NCBI GenBank assembly: GCA_963638365.1
Contig: CAVHRK010000076.1
Coordinates: 5,425 to 69,424, forward strand
DNA: 64,000 nucleotides
Source of the DNA: Suilimivivens sp963638365
GTDB lineage: Bacteria > Bacillota > Clostridia > Lachnospirales > Lachnospiraceae
Direction: 5' to 3'
Shown: one piece after another, positions 45,638 through 54,802 of the stretch
Position numbering within the stretch: the stretch's first letter is position 1
How the letters are laid out: each line of letters begins with the position of its first letter
Made by a program: the position numbers and the translations under genes
Notes under the pieces: generated by a model
What the model saw: the letters and a program-made list of their open reading frames with translations, nothing else
The model's database searches: none
Told to the model about the DNA's origin: nothing

Positions 45638-45994
45638 ATGGACATTAGTGGAATTGGATCTTCTGCTTATGCAAGTTATCTGCAGGAGCAGAATGTATCA
45701 GAGACAAAATTAAAGGATCAGATTAACAATACCGATTATTCGACAGCAACAGAGGATGAGCTTTTAGATGCCTGTAAACAGTTCGAGGCCTATTTCCTCG
45801 AACAGGTATTTAAGGAAATGCAGAAGACCGTAGACTGTTTTAAGGATGAGTCATCGAGTACCGATAACAACCTGGTAAGCTATTTTAGGGATGAGACGAT
45901 CCAGCAGCTTGCAGAGACATCCACCGAAACACAGGGACTGGGACTTGCACAGATGCTGTATGAACAGATGAAACGGAATTACGGAATCGACTGA
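45638..45994 (+). CDS. rod-binding protein, FlgJ N-terminal domain only
   Basis: 118 residues with the FlgJ rod-cap core: LLDACKQFEAYFLEQVFKEMQKT, then LVSYFRDETIQQLAE and GLGLAQMLYEQMKRNY. The muramidase half of enteric FlgJ is absent, as is usual in Firmicutes. The start is ATG 45638, correctly spaced from CGGAGG; in-frame ATGs upstream at 45617 and 45632 are less well placed. It ends the flagellar rod group. Confidence 0.88.
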   Translation: MDISGIGSSAYASYLQEQNVSETKLKDQINNTDYSTATEDELLDACKQFEAYFLEQVFKEMQKTVDCFKDESSSTDNNLVSYFRDETIQQLAETSTETQGLGLAQMLYEQMKRNYGID

Positions 45995-46022
45995 TGACAC
46001 TACATAAATGAGAAGAAAAACT

Positions 46023-46058
46023 GGCTGCTTACGTGAGTTTTCCACGAAGCAGCCTTTT
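46023..46058 (+). terminator. terminator after the flagellar rod genes
   Basis: GGCTGCTT (46023–46030) pairs with AAGCAGCC (46047–46054), with an inner CGTG/CACG stem, followed by TTTT. Confidence 0.75.
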
Positions 46059-46066
46059 GCGTAGAG

Positions 46067-46117
46067 CACTTAGTGAAAGCAAGCCAAAGGCGAAGCTTGA
46101 GGTTACACTTAGTGAAA
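46067..46117. repeat. two direct copies of CACTTAGTGAAA
   Basis: Identical 12-base copies lie at 46067–46078 and 46106–46117, 39 bases apart, in the short leader before recD2. CACTTAGTG is nearly palindromic. It could be a dispersed repeat remnant or a binding site. Confidence 0.5.
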
Positions 46118-46139
46118 CAGATCGAAAGAGGACAATTAT

Positions 46140-48383
46140 TTGGAAACAATTAAGGGATATGTTGATCATATCATTTATCAGAATAAGGACAATGGCTATG
46201 CGGTACTGTCCATGAATGTGGAGGATGAAGAGGAAATCTGTGTAGGGATCTTCCGTGGTGTGGATAACGGAGAAAATCTGGAGATCACCGGTGAATATGT
46301 GGAGCATCCAAGCTACGGTTTCCAGTTCAAGGCAAGCAGCTTCAAGGTCGTAGAGCCGGACGATCTGTTCAGTATGGAGCGTTATCTGGGATCCGGAGCC
46401 ATCAAAGGCGTTGGTGAGGCGCTGGCGAAGCGTATTGTGAAGAAGTTTGGCAAGGACACCTTCCGGGTTATTGAGGAAGAGCCGGAGAGACTGGTTGAGG
46501 TCAAGGGAATCAGTGAGCGGATTGCACAGCAGATTGCAGACCAGATGATCGAGAAAAGGGAGATCCGTGAGGCTTTTCTTTTCTTACAGAAATATGGAAT
46601 TACCAATACGCTGGCGGTGAAAATCTATGAAAAATACGGAATGGAGATGTATGGCATTCTGAAAGAGAATCCGTACCGGCTTGCAGAGGATATTCAGGGA
46701 GTGGGCTTTAGGCTTGCCGATGAAATTGCGGAGAAAATCGGTATTCATACGGATTCGGATTACCGGATCCGGAGCGGGATTCTGTATACGCTGCTGCAGG
46801 CGTCCCTCGAGGGACATATGTTTCTGCCAATGGAAATTCTGGTGCGGAGGAGTGTGGATTTGTTACAGGTGCCGGAGGAAGCAATTCGGGCACAGGTGCA
46901 GAATCTGCATATGGATCATAAGGTCGTTGTGAAAAAGACCGGAGATGAGATGGAGGTCTATGCATATTCTTATTACTATGCGGAGCTGAACTGTGCAAGA
47001 ATGCTGAGGGAACTGAATGTCCTGATGGAATCGGAGCTTCTTGATTCGGAAGAAAAGCGCATTGAAACGATTCTGCAGCGTATTTTAAAGGAGCAGGGCT
47101 TAGAACTTGATGAGCTGCAAAAGAACGCGGTTCTGGAATGTGTGAAGCATGGTATCATGATTCTTTCCGGTGGCCCCGGAACAGGTAAGACAACGACCAT
47201 TAATACAATTATCCGTTACTTTGATGAAGAAGGAATGGATATTCTGCTGGCGGCGCCGACGGGAAGAGCGGCGAAGCGGATGACGGAAGCGACCGGTTAT
47301 GAGGCAAGGACGATCCACCGGATGCTGGAAATTAACGGCGGTATGGAGGATGGAAGCCGCGCCCGTTTTGAAAGAAATGGGGAGAATCCGTTAGAAGCGG
47401 ATGTGGTAATTATTGATGAAATGTCGATGGTAGATATTTATCTGTTTCAGTCTCTTCTGGAGGCGGTCAGCGTGGGGACACGTCTGATCCTGGTGGGAGA
47501 TGTGGATCAGTTACCGAGCGTGGGACCCGGCCAGGTACTTCGGGATCTGATTGAGAGCAAGTGCTTCCCGACGGTCATGCTTAAGAAGATTTACCGGCAG
47601 GCCGGAGAAAGTGACATTGTCATGAATGCCCACCGGATTAATATGGGGCAGAAGATTGCACTCAATAATAAAAGTAAGGACTTCTTTTTCCTGCCGAGAA
47701 ATGATGTGCAGGTCATCTATAAACATATGATCCAGTTGATTACGGAGAAGCTGCCGCGATATGTGGAAGCGCAGCCATATGACATCCAGGTCCTGACACC
47801 CATGCGGAAGGGAAGCCTGGGGGTGGAAACGCTGAATGAGATCCTGCAAAGATACTTAAATCCGGCAGACCCGTCCAAGCAGGAGCATATGACCGGAGAA
47901 CGGGTTTTCCGTGAAGGTGATAAGGTGATGCAGATTAAGAATAACTATCAGCTGGAATGGGAGATTGTCAGCAAGTACGGAATCCGGATTGACAGCGGAA
48001 GCGGTGTGTTTAACGGGGACATCGGAACGATACGCAGAATCCGTGAGGAATCTTCAACCGTGCAGGTGGAATTTGATGAGCATCGTCTGGTGGAATATAC
48101 CTTTTCCCAACTGGATGAAATCGAGTTGGCCTATGCCATTACAATACATAAATCACAGGGAAGTGAGTACCCGGCGGTATTACTTCCGCTGCTTTCCGGC
48201 CCGAGAATGCTGATGAACCGGAATCTTCTGTATACGGCTGTGACACGTGCCCGAAAATGTGTCACGATTCTGGGCAGTCAGGAAATGGTAGACGGCATGA
48301 TCGAAAATGAAAACCAGTATCATCGTTACACCGGGCTTGGTAAGCGGATACTGGAGCTGGAAAGTGAGGATCGTGCGTGGTAA
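46140..48383 (+). CDS. recD2: RecD2-type 5'-3' DNA helicase
   Basis: 747 residues, an SF1B helicase without RecB/RecC partners. The N-terminal OB-like and helix-hairpin-helix region (about 1–200, with LGSGAIKGVGEALAKRIV) is diagnostic of RecD2. Walker A GGPGTGKT is at 344–351; later motifs include IIDEMSMVD, GDVDQLPSVGPGQ and YAITIHKSQGSEYPAV. It acts in replication fork and recombination repair. The start codon is TTG at 46140, with AAAGAGGAC upstream. The stop overlaps the comF start. Confidence 0.95.
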   Translation: METIKGYVDHIIYQNKDNGYAVLSMNVEDEEEICVGIFRGVDNGENLEITGEYVEHPSYGFQFKASSFKVVEPDDLFSMERYLGSGAIKGVGEALAKRIVKKFGKDTFRVIEEEPERLVEVKGISERIAQQIADQMIEKREIREAFLFLQKYGITNTLAVKIYEKYGMEMYGILKENPYRLAEDIQGVGFRLADEIAEKIGIHTDSDYRIRSGILYTLLQASLEGHMFLPMEILVRRSVDLLQVPEEAIRAQVQNLHMDHKVVVKKTGDEMEVYAYSYYYAELNCARMLRELNVLMESELLDSEEKRIETILQRILKEQGLELDELQKNAVLECVKHGIMILSGGPGTGKTTTINTIIRYFDEEGMDILLAAPTGRAAKRMTEATGYEARTIHRMLEINGGMEDGSRARFERNGENPLEADVVIIDEMSMVDIYLFQSLLEAVSVGTRLILVGDVDQLPSVGPGQVLRDLIESKCFPTVMLKKIYRQAGESDIVMNAHRINMGQKIALNNKSKDFFFLPRNDVQVIYKHMIQLITEKLPRYVEAQPYDIQVLTPMRKGSLGVETLNEILQRYLNPADPSKQEHMTGERVFREGDKVMQIKNNYQLEWEIVSKYGIRIDSGSGVFNGDIGTIRRIREESSTVQVEFDEHRLVEYTFSQLDEIELAYAITIHKSQGSEYPAVLLPLLSGPRMLMNRNLLYTAVTRARKCVTILGSQEMVDGMIENENQYHRYTGLGKRILELESEDRAW

Positions 48384-49081
48384 GAGATAAAATTGTGGAG
48401 CTGCTTTTTCCGAGGAGATGCATTGTGTGTGATGAGCCGGTTGAGGCGGGAAAAGAACCGGTATGCCCGGCCTGCACGGAGGAGTTGCGGTATATTGAGG
48501 AACCCTTCTGTATGAAATGCGGAAAACAGCTTTTGGAAAAACAGGAGTATTGTGAAGACTGCCGGAGCAGGGAGCATGCCTATATGCAGGGGAGAAGCGT
48601 GTTCTGGTATGCCAGTGTGTCGGATGCCATGTTCCGTTTTAAAAATCAGGGAAGACGGGAGTATGCAGACTTCTTTGCATGGGAGATGTACCGCCGGACG
48701 AAAGAATGGCTCCGGACTATCAGACCGGATGCGCTGGTTCCGGTGCCGATTCATAAAAAGCGTATGAAAAAGCGTGGCTATAATCAGGCGGCAGCGCTTG
48801 CAGAACGCCTATCTGCCTATACGGGAATTCCGGTACTGGAGAACTGGCTGGTGCGTGAGGGAGATACCGCACCGTTAAAGGATCTCGGCGCACAGGAAAG
48901 ACAAAATAATTTGAAAAGGGCTTTCAAAATAGTCAGAAATGATGTAAAATTAAATACGATTGTTATAATAGATGATATCTATACAACAGGCAGTACCGTG
49001 GATGCGGCTGCGCGGGTGATCCGGCAGCGTATGGACTGCCGGGTTTATGCTCTGACGGTGGCAATCGGAAGAGGAAATTAG
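48377..49081 (+). CDS. comF: ComF-family phosphoribosyltransferase-like protein
   Basis: 234 residues. An N-terminal zinc-finger part (CIVCDEP, CPACTEEL, CMKCGK, CEDCRS) is followed by a phosphoribosyltransferase fold with VIIDDIYTTGST near residue 196. ComFC/GntX proteins help take up or process transforming DNA in competent bacteria. It starts at GTG 48377, overlapping the end of recD2 by 7 bases, and precedes yvyF as in Bacillus. Confidence 0.92.
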   Translation: MVRDKIVELLFPRRCIVCDEPVEAGKEPVCPACTEELRYIEEPFCMKCGKQLLEKQEYCEDCRSREHAYMQGRSVFWYASVSDAMFRFKNQGRREYADFFAWEMYRRTKEWLRTIRPDALVPVPIHKKRMKKRGYNQAAALAERLSAYTGIPVLENWLVREGDTAPLKDLGAQERQNNLKRAFKIVRNDVKLNTIVIIDDIYTTGSTVDAAARVIRQRMDCRVYALTVAIGRGN

Positions 49082-49098
49082 GAAGGAAGAGTGATTCC

Positions 49099-49512
49099 AT
49101 GAATGTAAGAAATTGCAGGAAATGTGGCAGGATATTTAATTATGTTGTGGGACCGATTCTGTGTCCTCATTGTGTAGAAGAACAGGAAAAAGTATTTCAG
49201 GTAGTCAAGGAATATGTTATGGATCATCATGGTGCAGATATTGCTGAGGTGTCAAGGGAATGTAATGTAGAGCCTTCCCAGATCCGTCAGTGGATTCGTG
49301 AGGAACGTCTGCAGTTTGCTGACGATTCACCGATCCGGATTGCCTGTGAAGGATGTGGCACAATGATTCGTTCGGGACGTTACTGCGATAAATGTAAAGC
49401 AGCAATGACGAATGGTTTCCGTGATGCGATGGGAATGAATAAACAGCCTGAGGCACCGGTTCGGAAACCGTCCAGAAATATAAGCGAACGTGACCGCATG
49501 CGTTACTTATAA
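49099..49512 (+). CDS. yvyF: flagellar operon protein, YvyF/TIGR03826 family
   Basis: 137 residues. Two zinc-binding cysteine groups (CRKCG with CPHC near the start; CEGCG with CDKC near 88–102) flank a MerR-like helix-turn-helix segment (ADIAEVSRECNVEPSQIRQWIREE). The same comFC–yvyF arrangement is known from Bacillus, where flgM follows. Here no flgM-like gene follows within this window. AGGAAGAG precedes the ATG. Its exact role is not established. Confidence 0.85.
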   Translation: MNVRNCRKCGRIFNYVVGPILCPHCVEEQEKVFQVVKEYVMDHHGADIAEVSRECNVEPSQIRQWIREERLQFADDSPIRIACEGCGTMIRSGRYCDKCKAAMTNGFRDAMGMNKQPEAPVRKPSRNISERDRMRYL

Positions 49513-49529
49513 AGCTAAAGGAAGACATT

Positions 49530-49919
49530 ATGCTTAACGAAGAAAAAATTATCCGGATGACAAAGCTTGCCGCATTTGAACAGCGGGAAGGTAAGAAGAA
49601 TCTGAATATTGTAAATTATTATCGTAACGATTATATCGGATTTCAGGTATTGAAATCCATCATTGCAGTTACAATTTCTTTTGTAGCTGTCTTTGCGCTG
49701 TACCTGTTCTATAATTTTGAGGATCTCATGCATGACATTTATAAGCTTGATCTGATGGAATTTGGCAAAAGTGTAGTGATTATCTATCTTTGTGTTGCAG
49801 CGGCTTATGGTGTGATTACATATATAGTTTATGCAAACCGTTACAGCAAAGCGAAGAAGAAGTTAAAGCACTATTATGCCGGTCTGAGGGCATTGGAAAA
49901 TATGAACAACAATAAATAA
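49530..49919 (+). CDS. two-segment membrane protein, function unknown
   Basis: 129 residues. Two membrane segments (about 49–67, IIAVTISFVAVFALYLFY, and about 85–105, VVIIYLCVAAAYGVITYIVY) are flanked by charged ends. Both ends are probably cytosolic, with a basic C-terminal helix (YSKAKKKLKHYYAGLRALE). It lies 17 bases after yvyF and 12 bases before the next membrane protein gene. I do not recognise the family. Its constant position could link it to either flagella or CdaA. Confidence 0.8.
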   Translation: MLNEEKIIRMTKLAAFEQREGKKNLNIVNYYRNDYIGFQVLKSIIAVTISFVAVFALYLFYNFEDLMHDIYKLDLMEFGKSVVIIYLCVAAAYGVITYIVYANRYSKAKKKLKHYYAGLRALENMNNNK

Positions 49920-49931
49920 GAGGATGTATTT

Positions 49932-50891
49932 ATGACCAGTTTACTTGTAGCAAAGCAGTATATAAAGAACTTTGTAAGTAAATATGAAGTTTATTTAAAA
50001 CCAATAGGAAAGTTGATTTTGGCGCTTGTCACATTGATGACCATTAATGGCAAAATCGGATTTATGCAGAAGATTGATAACATTTCCGTTGTATTGATTG
50101 CAGCATTGATGTGTTCCTTCATGCCGACCAACTTTATCATTGTTGTAGCAGCATTGTTTGTACTGTTACATCTGTACGCCCTGTCCATCGAATGTGCGGC
50201 AATCGGTCTGGTGCTGTTTCTGGTACTGTTCCTGTTATATTTCCGCTTTGCCCCTAAGGATACGTTGGCAGTAGTTTTGACACCGATCTGTACCGCAATG
50301 GGAATTCCTTATGTGGTTCCGCTTACCATGGGACTTCTGGGGACCCCTGCTTCTGTAGTATCGGTTGCATGTGGTGTCATTGTAAGCAGCTTTATTAAGA
50401 ATATGTCGGACAGTGCAACGGCAATTTCTTCCATGGAAACAGAAGATATGGCAGCGAAGTTCCGTTTCGTAATTGACGGACTGATTAACAATAAAGAAAT
50501 GATTTTGATGATCGTTGCTTTTTCCGTAACGATTATTCTGGTTTATTTTGTAAAGCGTCTGGCAATTGATTATGCCTGGACCATTGCCATTGCGGCAGGA
50601 GCCCTGGCAGATATGATGCTTCTTCTGGTAGGTGATCTGGTGTTTGATACGAACGGATCCATTGCCATGCTGATTATCGGAACCATCATTTCCGTATTGG
50701 TTGCCAAGGTTGTTGAATTTTTTGCATTTAGTGTAGATTATAGTCGGACAGAGAAGGTTCAGTTTGAGGATGACGAGTATTATTACTACGTGAAAGCAAT
50801 TCCGAAGATTAACGTAGCAACGCCTTCCAGAACAGTGAAGAAGATTAATTCTCACAAACGTAAGCCCTCACCTTCCCAGTCCCGCAGGTAG
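49932..50891 (+). CDS. polytopic membrane protein, function unknown
   Basis: 319 residues with about eight membrane segments between residues 20 and 265. A cytosolic tail follows with a Tyr-rich acidic patch (QFEDDEYYYYVKAIPK) and a basic end (KKINSHKRKPSPSQSRR). It is 12 bases after the previous membrane protein gene and 54 bases before cdaA, in the same direction. No transporter signature is seen. A partner or regulator of the CdaA–CdaR complex is possible (inference from position only). Confidence 0.82.
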   Translation: MTSLLVAKQYIKNFVSKYEVYLKPIGKLILALVTLMTINGKIGFMQKIDNISVVLIAALMCSFMPTNFIIVVAALFVLLHLYALSIECAAIGLVLFLVLFLLYFRFAPKDTLAVVLTPICTAMGIPYVVPLTMGLLGTPASVVSVACGVIVSSFIKNMSDSATAISSMETEDMAAKFRFVIDGLINNKEMILMIVAFSVTIILVYFVKRLAIDYAWTIAIAAGALADMMLLLVGDLVFDTNGSIAMLIIGTIISVLVAKVVEFFAFSVDYSRTEKVQFEDDEYYYYVKAIPKINVATPSRTVKKINSHKRKPSPSQSRR

Positions 50892-50901
50892 AGTGATATG
50901 T

Positions 50902-50926
50902 TAACTGTGGAGGTATTGAACAGTTA
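50902..50926 (+). repeat. 25-nt hairpin element, copy 2
   Basis: This is the second copy of the element at 43946–43970, with the same TAACTG/CAGTTA arms and spacing. It lies 20 bases before the cdaA ATG. Confidence 0.6.
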
Positions 50927-50945
50927 CAGGATATGGAGTTAACTC

Positions 50946-51809
50946 ATGAAGCATGCAATCGAACAGATAGCGACATATGTGTCCAGAATGTCGGGAATCC
51001 GCTGGACTGATATTGTTGAAATCATCATTTTGTCTTTTTTGATTTATCATATACTGGTTTGGATTAAGAATACCAAGGCATGGTCCCTGCTAAAAGGGAT
51101 CCTGGTTATTGCGGTATTTATCCTGTTTGCAGCTTACTTTGAAATGAATACCATTCTCTGGATTGTGAATAACTTATTTAGTGTGGCCGTTACGGCCGTG
51201 GTGGTTATTCTGCAGCCGGAGCTGCGGAGAGCTGTAGAGGAGCTGGGACGTAAGAATATTATCAGCAGTATTATTCCGATTACGGTAGGCAGAGGACCGG
51301 AAGGCGGCCGGTTTTCTGACAAAACAATTAATGAAATTGTAAAAGCATGTGTAGAAATGGGAAGGGCAAGAACGGGTGCCCTCATTGTTATGGAAAAGGA
51401 TGAGTCCCTGACCGATTATGAACGGACAGGAATTGAAATTGATGGTGTGGTGACCAGTCAGTTATTGATCAATATTTTCGAGCATAATACGCCGCTGCAT
51501 GATGGAGCGGTGATTGTACGTGGTGACCGTGTGACTTCAGCAACCTGTTATCTTCCCCTTTCAGATAATATGCGTTTAAGTAAAGAGCTTGGAACAAGAC
51601 ATCGTGCGGGAGTTGGTATTTCGGAGGTGACGGATTCCCTTACGATTATTGTTTCGGAAGAAACCGGAAAGATCAGTGTGGCTTACGGCGGCGATCTGGA
51701 ACGGAATGTGGATTCCGAACGGCTTCGTGCAAGACTGAGCGATCTGCAGAATAAATCCGAAGAAGACAGTCGTAAGCGGATTATGTGGAAGGGCAGGTGG
51801 TCGAAATGA
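50946..51809 (+). CDS. cdaA: diadenylate cyclase CdaA
   Basis: 287 residues. Three membrane segments (about 23–40, 50–65, 72–90) anchor a DAC domain. The active site shows LHDGAVIV (Asp-Gly-Ala at 186–188) and GTRHRAGVG (Arg-His-Arg at 218–220). It makes cyclic di-AMP from two ATP, a signal for potassium and osmolyte balance and wall integrity. The gene overlaps cdaR by four bases (ATGA), and glmM follows, as is conserved in Firmicutes. Confidence 0.97.
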   Translation: MKHAIEQIATYVSRMSGIRWTDIVEIIILSFLIYHILVWIKNTKAWSLLKGILVIAVFILFAAYFEMNTILWIVNNLFSVAVTAVVVILQPELRRAVEELGRKNIISSIIPITVGRGPEGGRFSDKTINEIVKACVEMGRARTGALIVMEKDESLTDYERTGIEIDGVVTSQLLINIFEHNTPLHDGAVIVRGDRVTSATCYLPLSDNMRLSKELGTRHRAGVGISEVTDSLTIIVSEETGKISVAYGGDLERNVDSERLRARLSDLQNKSEEDSRKRIMWKGRWSK

Positions 51810-53083
51810 AAAATAAACTGACGACGAATCTTGGCCTGAAACTGATTTCCGTATTATTCTCTATTGTATTGTGGCTCGTTGGAACCAGTATTGGAAATCC
51901 AACGATTTCAAAGTCGTTTTATAATGTTCCGGTCGTTCTTGAAAATACCGATGCCATTACGGAGTCGGGCAGAGTGTATGAGGTACTGGAGAATTCCGAT
52001 GTCATCAACAGGGTGACGATCCGGGGACCGAGATCTGTGGTATCCAGTATGTCCGAGAGCAATATCGTAGCGACGGCGGATGTAAGCAACATCAGCAGTC
52101 TGGATACGGTTTCGATTAAGCTGTCTACGAATATTAACCAGGATCAGATCAGCAGCATTACACCGAGCAGTGATACGGTGAAGCTGAATATTGAGAATAA
52201 GAAGACCAAGACCATGGCTCTTGGTACGAAGATTTCCGGTGAAGTCAGTGATGGCTATATGGTGGGTGATATTACAACGGATCAGAACCTGGTTCGGATC
52301 TCCGGACCGGAATCGATTGTTTCCTCTGTCTCCAAGGCAGTAGCAGAGATCACGGTGACCGGATTTACGAGTGATATCAGTACCAGTGCAGAGATCCGGC
52401 TTTATGATGCCGATGGCAATGTGGTGGATAACCCGAATATTACACAGAATATCAAGAGTGTCGGTGTTCAGGTTTCTATTTTGCAGACGAAGGAAGTTCC
52501 GCTTGTATTCCATACACAGGGAGAACCGACTTACGGATATGGATTTACCGGCAATGTTGAATGTGATCTGGAAACGGTAACGATCTGTGGAAAGAGCAGT
52601 GTTCTTAAGAATGTCCAGAGTATTGATATTCCGGCAGAGGTGCTGGATATGACCAACAAGAGTGATACCTTCACGGAGGAAATCGATCTGTTACAGTATC
52701 TGCCCGATAATGTCCAGCTTGTCGATCTTGCAGACAGTGTTGTGGCAGTAACGGTGGATATTGAACCGGAGATTTCAAAGAGGATTGAACTGCGGGAGAG
52801 CCGGATTCACGTAACAAATCTGCCGGATGGCTTTACAGCAAGTATATCCGGTGTAGAAGAGACCTTTATCATTGAGGTGATTGGTCTGGCACAGAATCTG
52901 GGAGAGGTTCAGGCATCAAGTCTGGAAGGGACTATTGATGTCAATGATCTGATGGAGAAATTCAATCTTGAGGAGTTGCAGGAAGGCTTCTATAATATGG
53001 AAGTGAACTTCGGACTTCCGGATGATGTACGTCTGTTAGAGCCGGTAGAAGTGGTTGTGCATATATCAGCAAAACAAGAATAG
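51806..53083 (+). CDS. cdaR: CdaA regulatory protein CdaR (YbbR domains)
   Basis: 425 residues. One N-terminal membrane segment (about 8–25, LGLKLISVLFSIVLWLVG) is followed by about four extracellular YbbR repeats, each beginning with a VPV/VPL-type strand (FYNVPVVLENT, KEVPLVFHTQG). It binds and modulates CdaA. The start at ATG 51806 overlaps the cdaA stop; an in-frame ATG at 51785 lies deeper inside cdaA. Confidence 0.94.
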   Translation: MKNKLTTNLGLKLISVLFSIVLWLVGTSIGNPTISKSFYNVPVVLENTDAITESGRVYEVLENSDVINRVTIRGPRSVVSSMSESNIVATADVSNISSLDTVSIKLSTNINQDQISSITPSSDTVKLNIENKKTKTMALGTKISGEVSDGYMVGDITTDQNLVRISGPESIVSSVSKAVAEITVTGFTSDISTSAEIRLYDADGNVVDNPNITQNIKSVGVQVSILQTKEVPLVFHTQGEPTYGYGFTGNVECDLETVTICGKSSVLKNVQSIDIPAEVLDMTNKSDTFTEEIDLLQYLPDNVQLVDLADSVVAVTVDIEPEISKRIELRESRIHVTNLPDGFTASISGVEETFIIEVIGLAQNLGEVQASSLEGTIDVNDLMEKFNLEELQEGFYNMEVNFGLPDDVRLLEPVEVVVHISAKQE

Positions 53084-53100
53084 AAAGGATTTATTTTAAT

Positions 53101-54450
53101 ATGAGCAGACTATTTGGTACAGATGGTGTAAGAGGAGTAGCCAATGATGAATTAACACCGTTGCTTGCAATGCAGCTTGGTCAGGCAGGAGCCTATGTTC
53201 TTACCAAAGAAAATGAGCATAAGCCTACGATTATGGTTGGATGCGATACAAGAATTTCGGGAGATATGCTGGCGAATGCATTGATGGCAGGTATTTGTTC
53301 GGTTGGCGCGAACGCGGTGTATGTAGGGGTAATTCCTACACCGGCGGTAGCCTATCTGACCAGAAAATACAAGGTGGATGCAGGTGTTGTTATTTCCGCA
53401 TCCCACAATCCCGTAGAGTTTAACGGAATTAAATTCTTTGACGGAAACGGATATAAGCTTCCGGATTCCCTGGAGGATGAGATTGAGGCCATTATCCGTG
53501 ATAATATGAGTCCGATCAAATTTCCGATTGGTGCGAATGTCGGAAAGATCAAGTATCGTACCGATGCGCGTGAAGAATATATCAATCATTCCATTCAGTC
53601 CGTGAATGTGGATCTGACCGGAATGAAGATCGTGGTAGACTGCGCGGAAGGGGCTTCTTATTACACTTCCGTAGAAGCATTAAAGGAACTGGGCGGTAAT
53701 GTGGTAGCGATTCATAATATGCCCGATGGAACAAATATCAATGCCAACTGTGGTTCTACCCATATGGAAGAGCTGATGGCACGTGTGGTATATGAAAAGG
53801 CACAGATTGGTCTGGCCTTTGACGGAGATGCCGATCGTCTTCTTGCAGTAGATGAGCTTGGCAATGTAGTTGACGGTGATCAGATTATGGCGATCATCGG
53901 TAACCATATGAAGCAGAATGGTGAACTCAATAATGATACTATTGTAGCAACCGTAATGAGTAACCTTGGATTCTTTATTATGGGAGAGAAGAACGGAATC
54001 CACATTGAACAGACAAAGGTTGGGGACCGTTATGTGTTGGAGCGTATGAGAGAAATCGGTGCAAGTCTTGGTGGTGAACAGTCCGGCCATATTATTTTTC
54101 TTAAAGAAAATACAACAGGTGATGGGTTGTTGAGTGCGCTTCATCTGTTACAGGTTCTTGTAGAGACCGGAAAGCCGCTTTCAGAGTTGTCTTCCGTTAT
54201 GGAAGTACTGCCGCAGGCACTTGTTAATGCCAAGGTGCCGAATCACAAAAAAGAGAAGTACATGGAGTATCCTGAAATTGCGGAAGCAATTCAGAAGCTT
54301 ACAGATAAATTTGCGGGTGAGGGCCGAGTTTTGATCAGACCTTCCGGAACAGAACCGAAGGTTCGTGTCATGATCGAAGGAAAAGACCAGAAGATGATCG
54401 AACATGATGCAAGAGAACTTGCTGACCTTATTCAGAATGTGATGTTATAG
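53101..54450 (+). CDS. glmM: phosphoglucosamine mutase
   Basis: 449 residues. It converts glucosamine-6-phosphate to glucosamine-1-phosphate for peptidoglycan. The phosphoserine is Ser101 in SASHNP, the metal loop is DGDADR near residue 242, and the sugar loop is GGEQSGHI. The phosphate-binding RPSGTEPKVRVM lies near the C-terminus. CdaA is known to interact with GlmM in other Firmicutes. Since the phosphomannomutase expected for the mannan operon is absent, GlmM is noted as a distant relative but not a likely substitute. Confidence 0.97.
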   Translation: MSRLFGTDGVRGVANDELTPLLAMQLGQAGAYVLTKENEHKPTIMVGCDTRISGDMLANALMAGICSVGANAVYVGVIPTPAVAYLTRKYKVDAGVVISASHNPVEFNGIKFFDGNGYKLPDSLEDEIEAIIRDNMSPIKFPIGANVGKIKYRTDAREEYINHSIQSVNVDLTGMKIVVDCAEGASYYTSVEALKELGGNVVAIHNMPDGTNINANCGSTHMEELMARVVYEKAQIGLAFDGDADRLLAVDELGNVVDGDQIMAIIGNHMKQNGELNNDTIVATVMSNLGFFIMGEKNGIHIEQTKVGDRYVLERMREIGASLGGEQSGHIIFLKENTTGDGLLSALHLLQVLVETGKPLSELSSVMEVLPQALVNAKVPNHKKEKYMEYPEIAEAIQKLTDKFAGEGRVLIRPSGTEPKVRVMIEGKDQKMIEHDARELADLIQNVML

Positions 54451-54463
54451 GGGGTATGGAAGT

Positions 54464-54727
54464 ATGGTAAGCCAAAAGGTAATCATTAAAAATCCTACAG
54501 GTCTTCATTTAAGGCCTGCCGGAATCCTGTGTAAGGAGGCAATGCAGTTCAAGTCGTTAATTACATTTACATTTCGTGGGAATACTGCCAATGCAAAGAG
54601 TGTGCTGAGTGTGCTTGGAGCCTGTGTAAAGTGTGGAGATGAAATTGAGTTCTGCTGTGATGGGGAAGATGAAGTAGAAGCACTCCATTCTCTGGTTACT
54701 GCAATTGAGAATGGATTAGGTGAATAA
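54464..54727 (+). CDS. HPr-family phosphocarrier protein
   Basis: 87 residues with the phosphorylated histidine His15 in GLHLRPAG and the regulatory serine equivalent Ser46 in NAKSVLSVLG. Both sites of a classical HPr are therefore present. However, the four cysteines and the placement after glmM are unusual for ptsH, which normally precedes ptsI. It may be a second HPr or a Crh-like regulator of catabolite repression. It ends the operon before a strong terminator. Confidence 0.9.
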   Translation: MVSQKVIIKNPTGLHLRPAGILCKEAMQFKSLITFTFRGNTANAKSVLSVLGACVKCGDEIEFCCDGEDEVEALHSLVTAIENGLGE

Positions 54728-54750
54728 AACAGAATAATTGGTAAAGAAAG

Positions 54751-54777
54751 GGCGCTGCCATCTGGCAGCGCCTTTTA
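54751..54777. terminator. bidirectional terminator between HPr and DUF3048 genes
   Basis: GGCGCTGCC and GGCAGCGCC form a perfect 9-base stem with loop ATCT, followed by TTTT; an A-run lies on the other side. Confidence 0.9.
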
Positions 54778-54802
54778 TGATTGTACAGAGTATACAGGTT
54801 AG

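Noticed and set aside
53101..54450. GlmM as the missing phosphomannomutase of the mannan pathway
   Set aside because: Motifs and the cdaA–cdaR context are those of glucosamine mutases; side activity on mannose phosphates cannot be judged from sequence.
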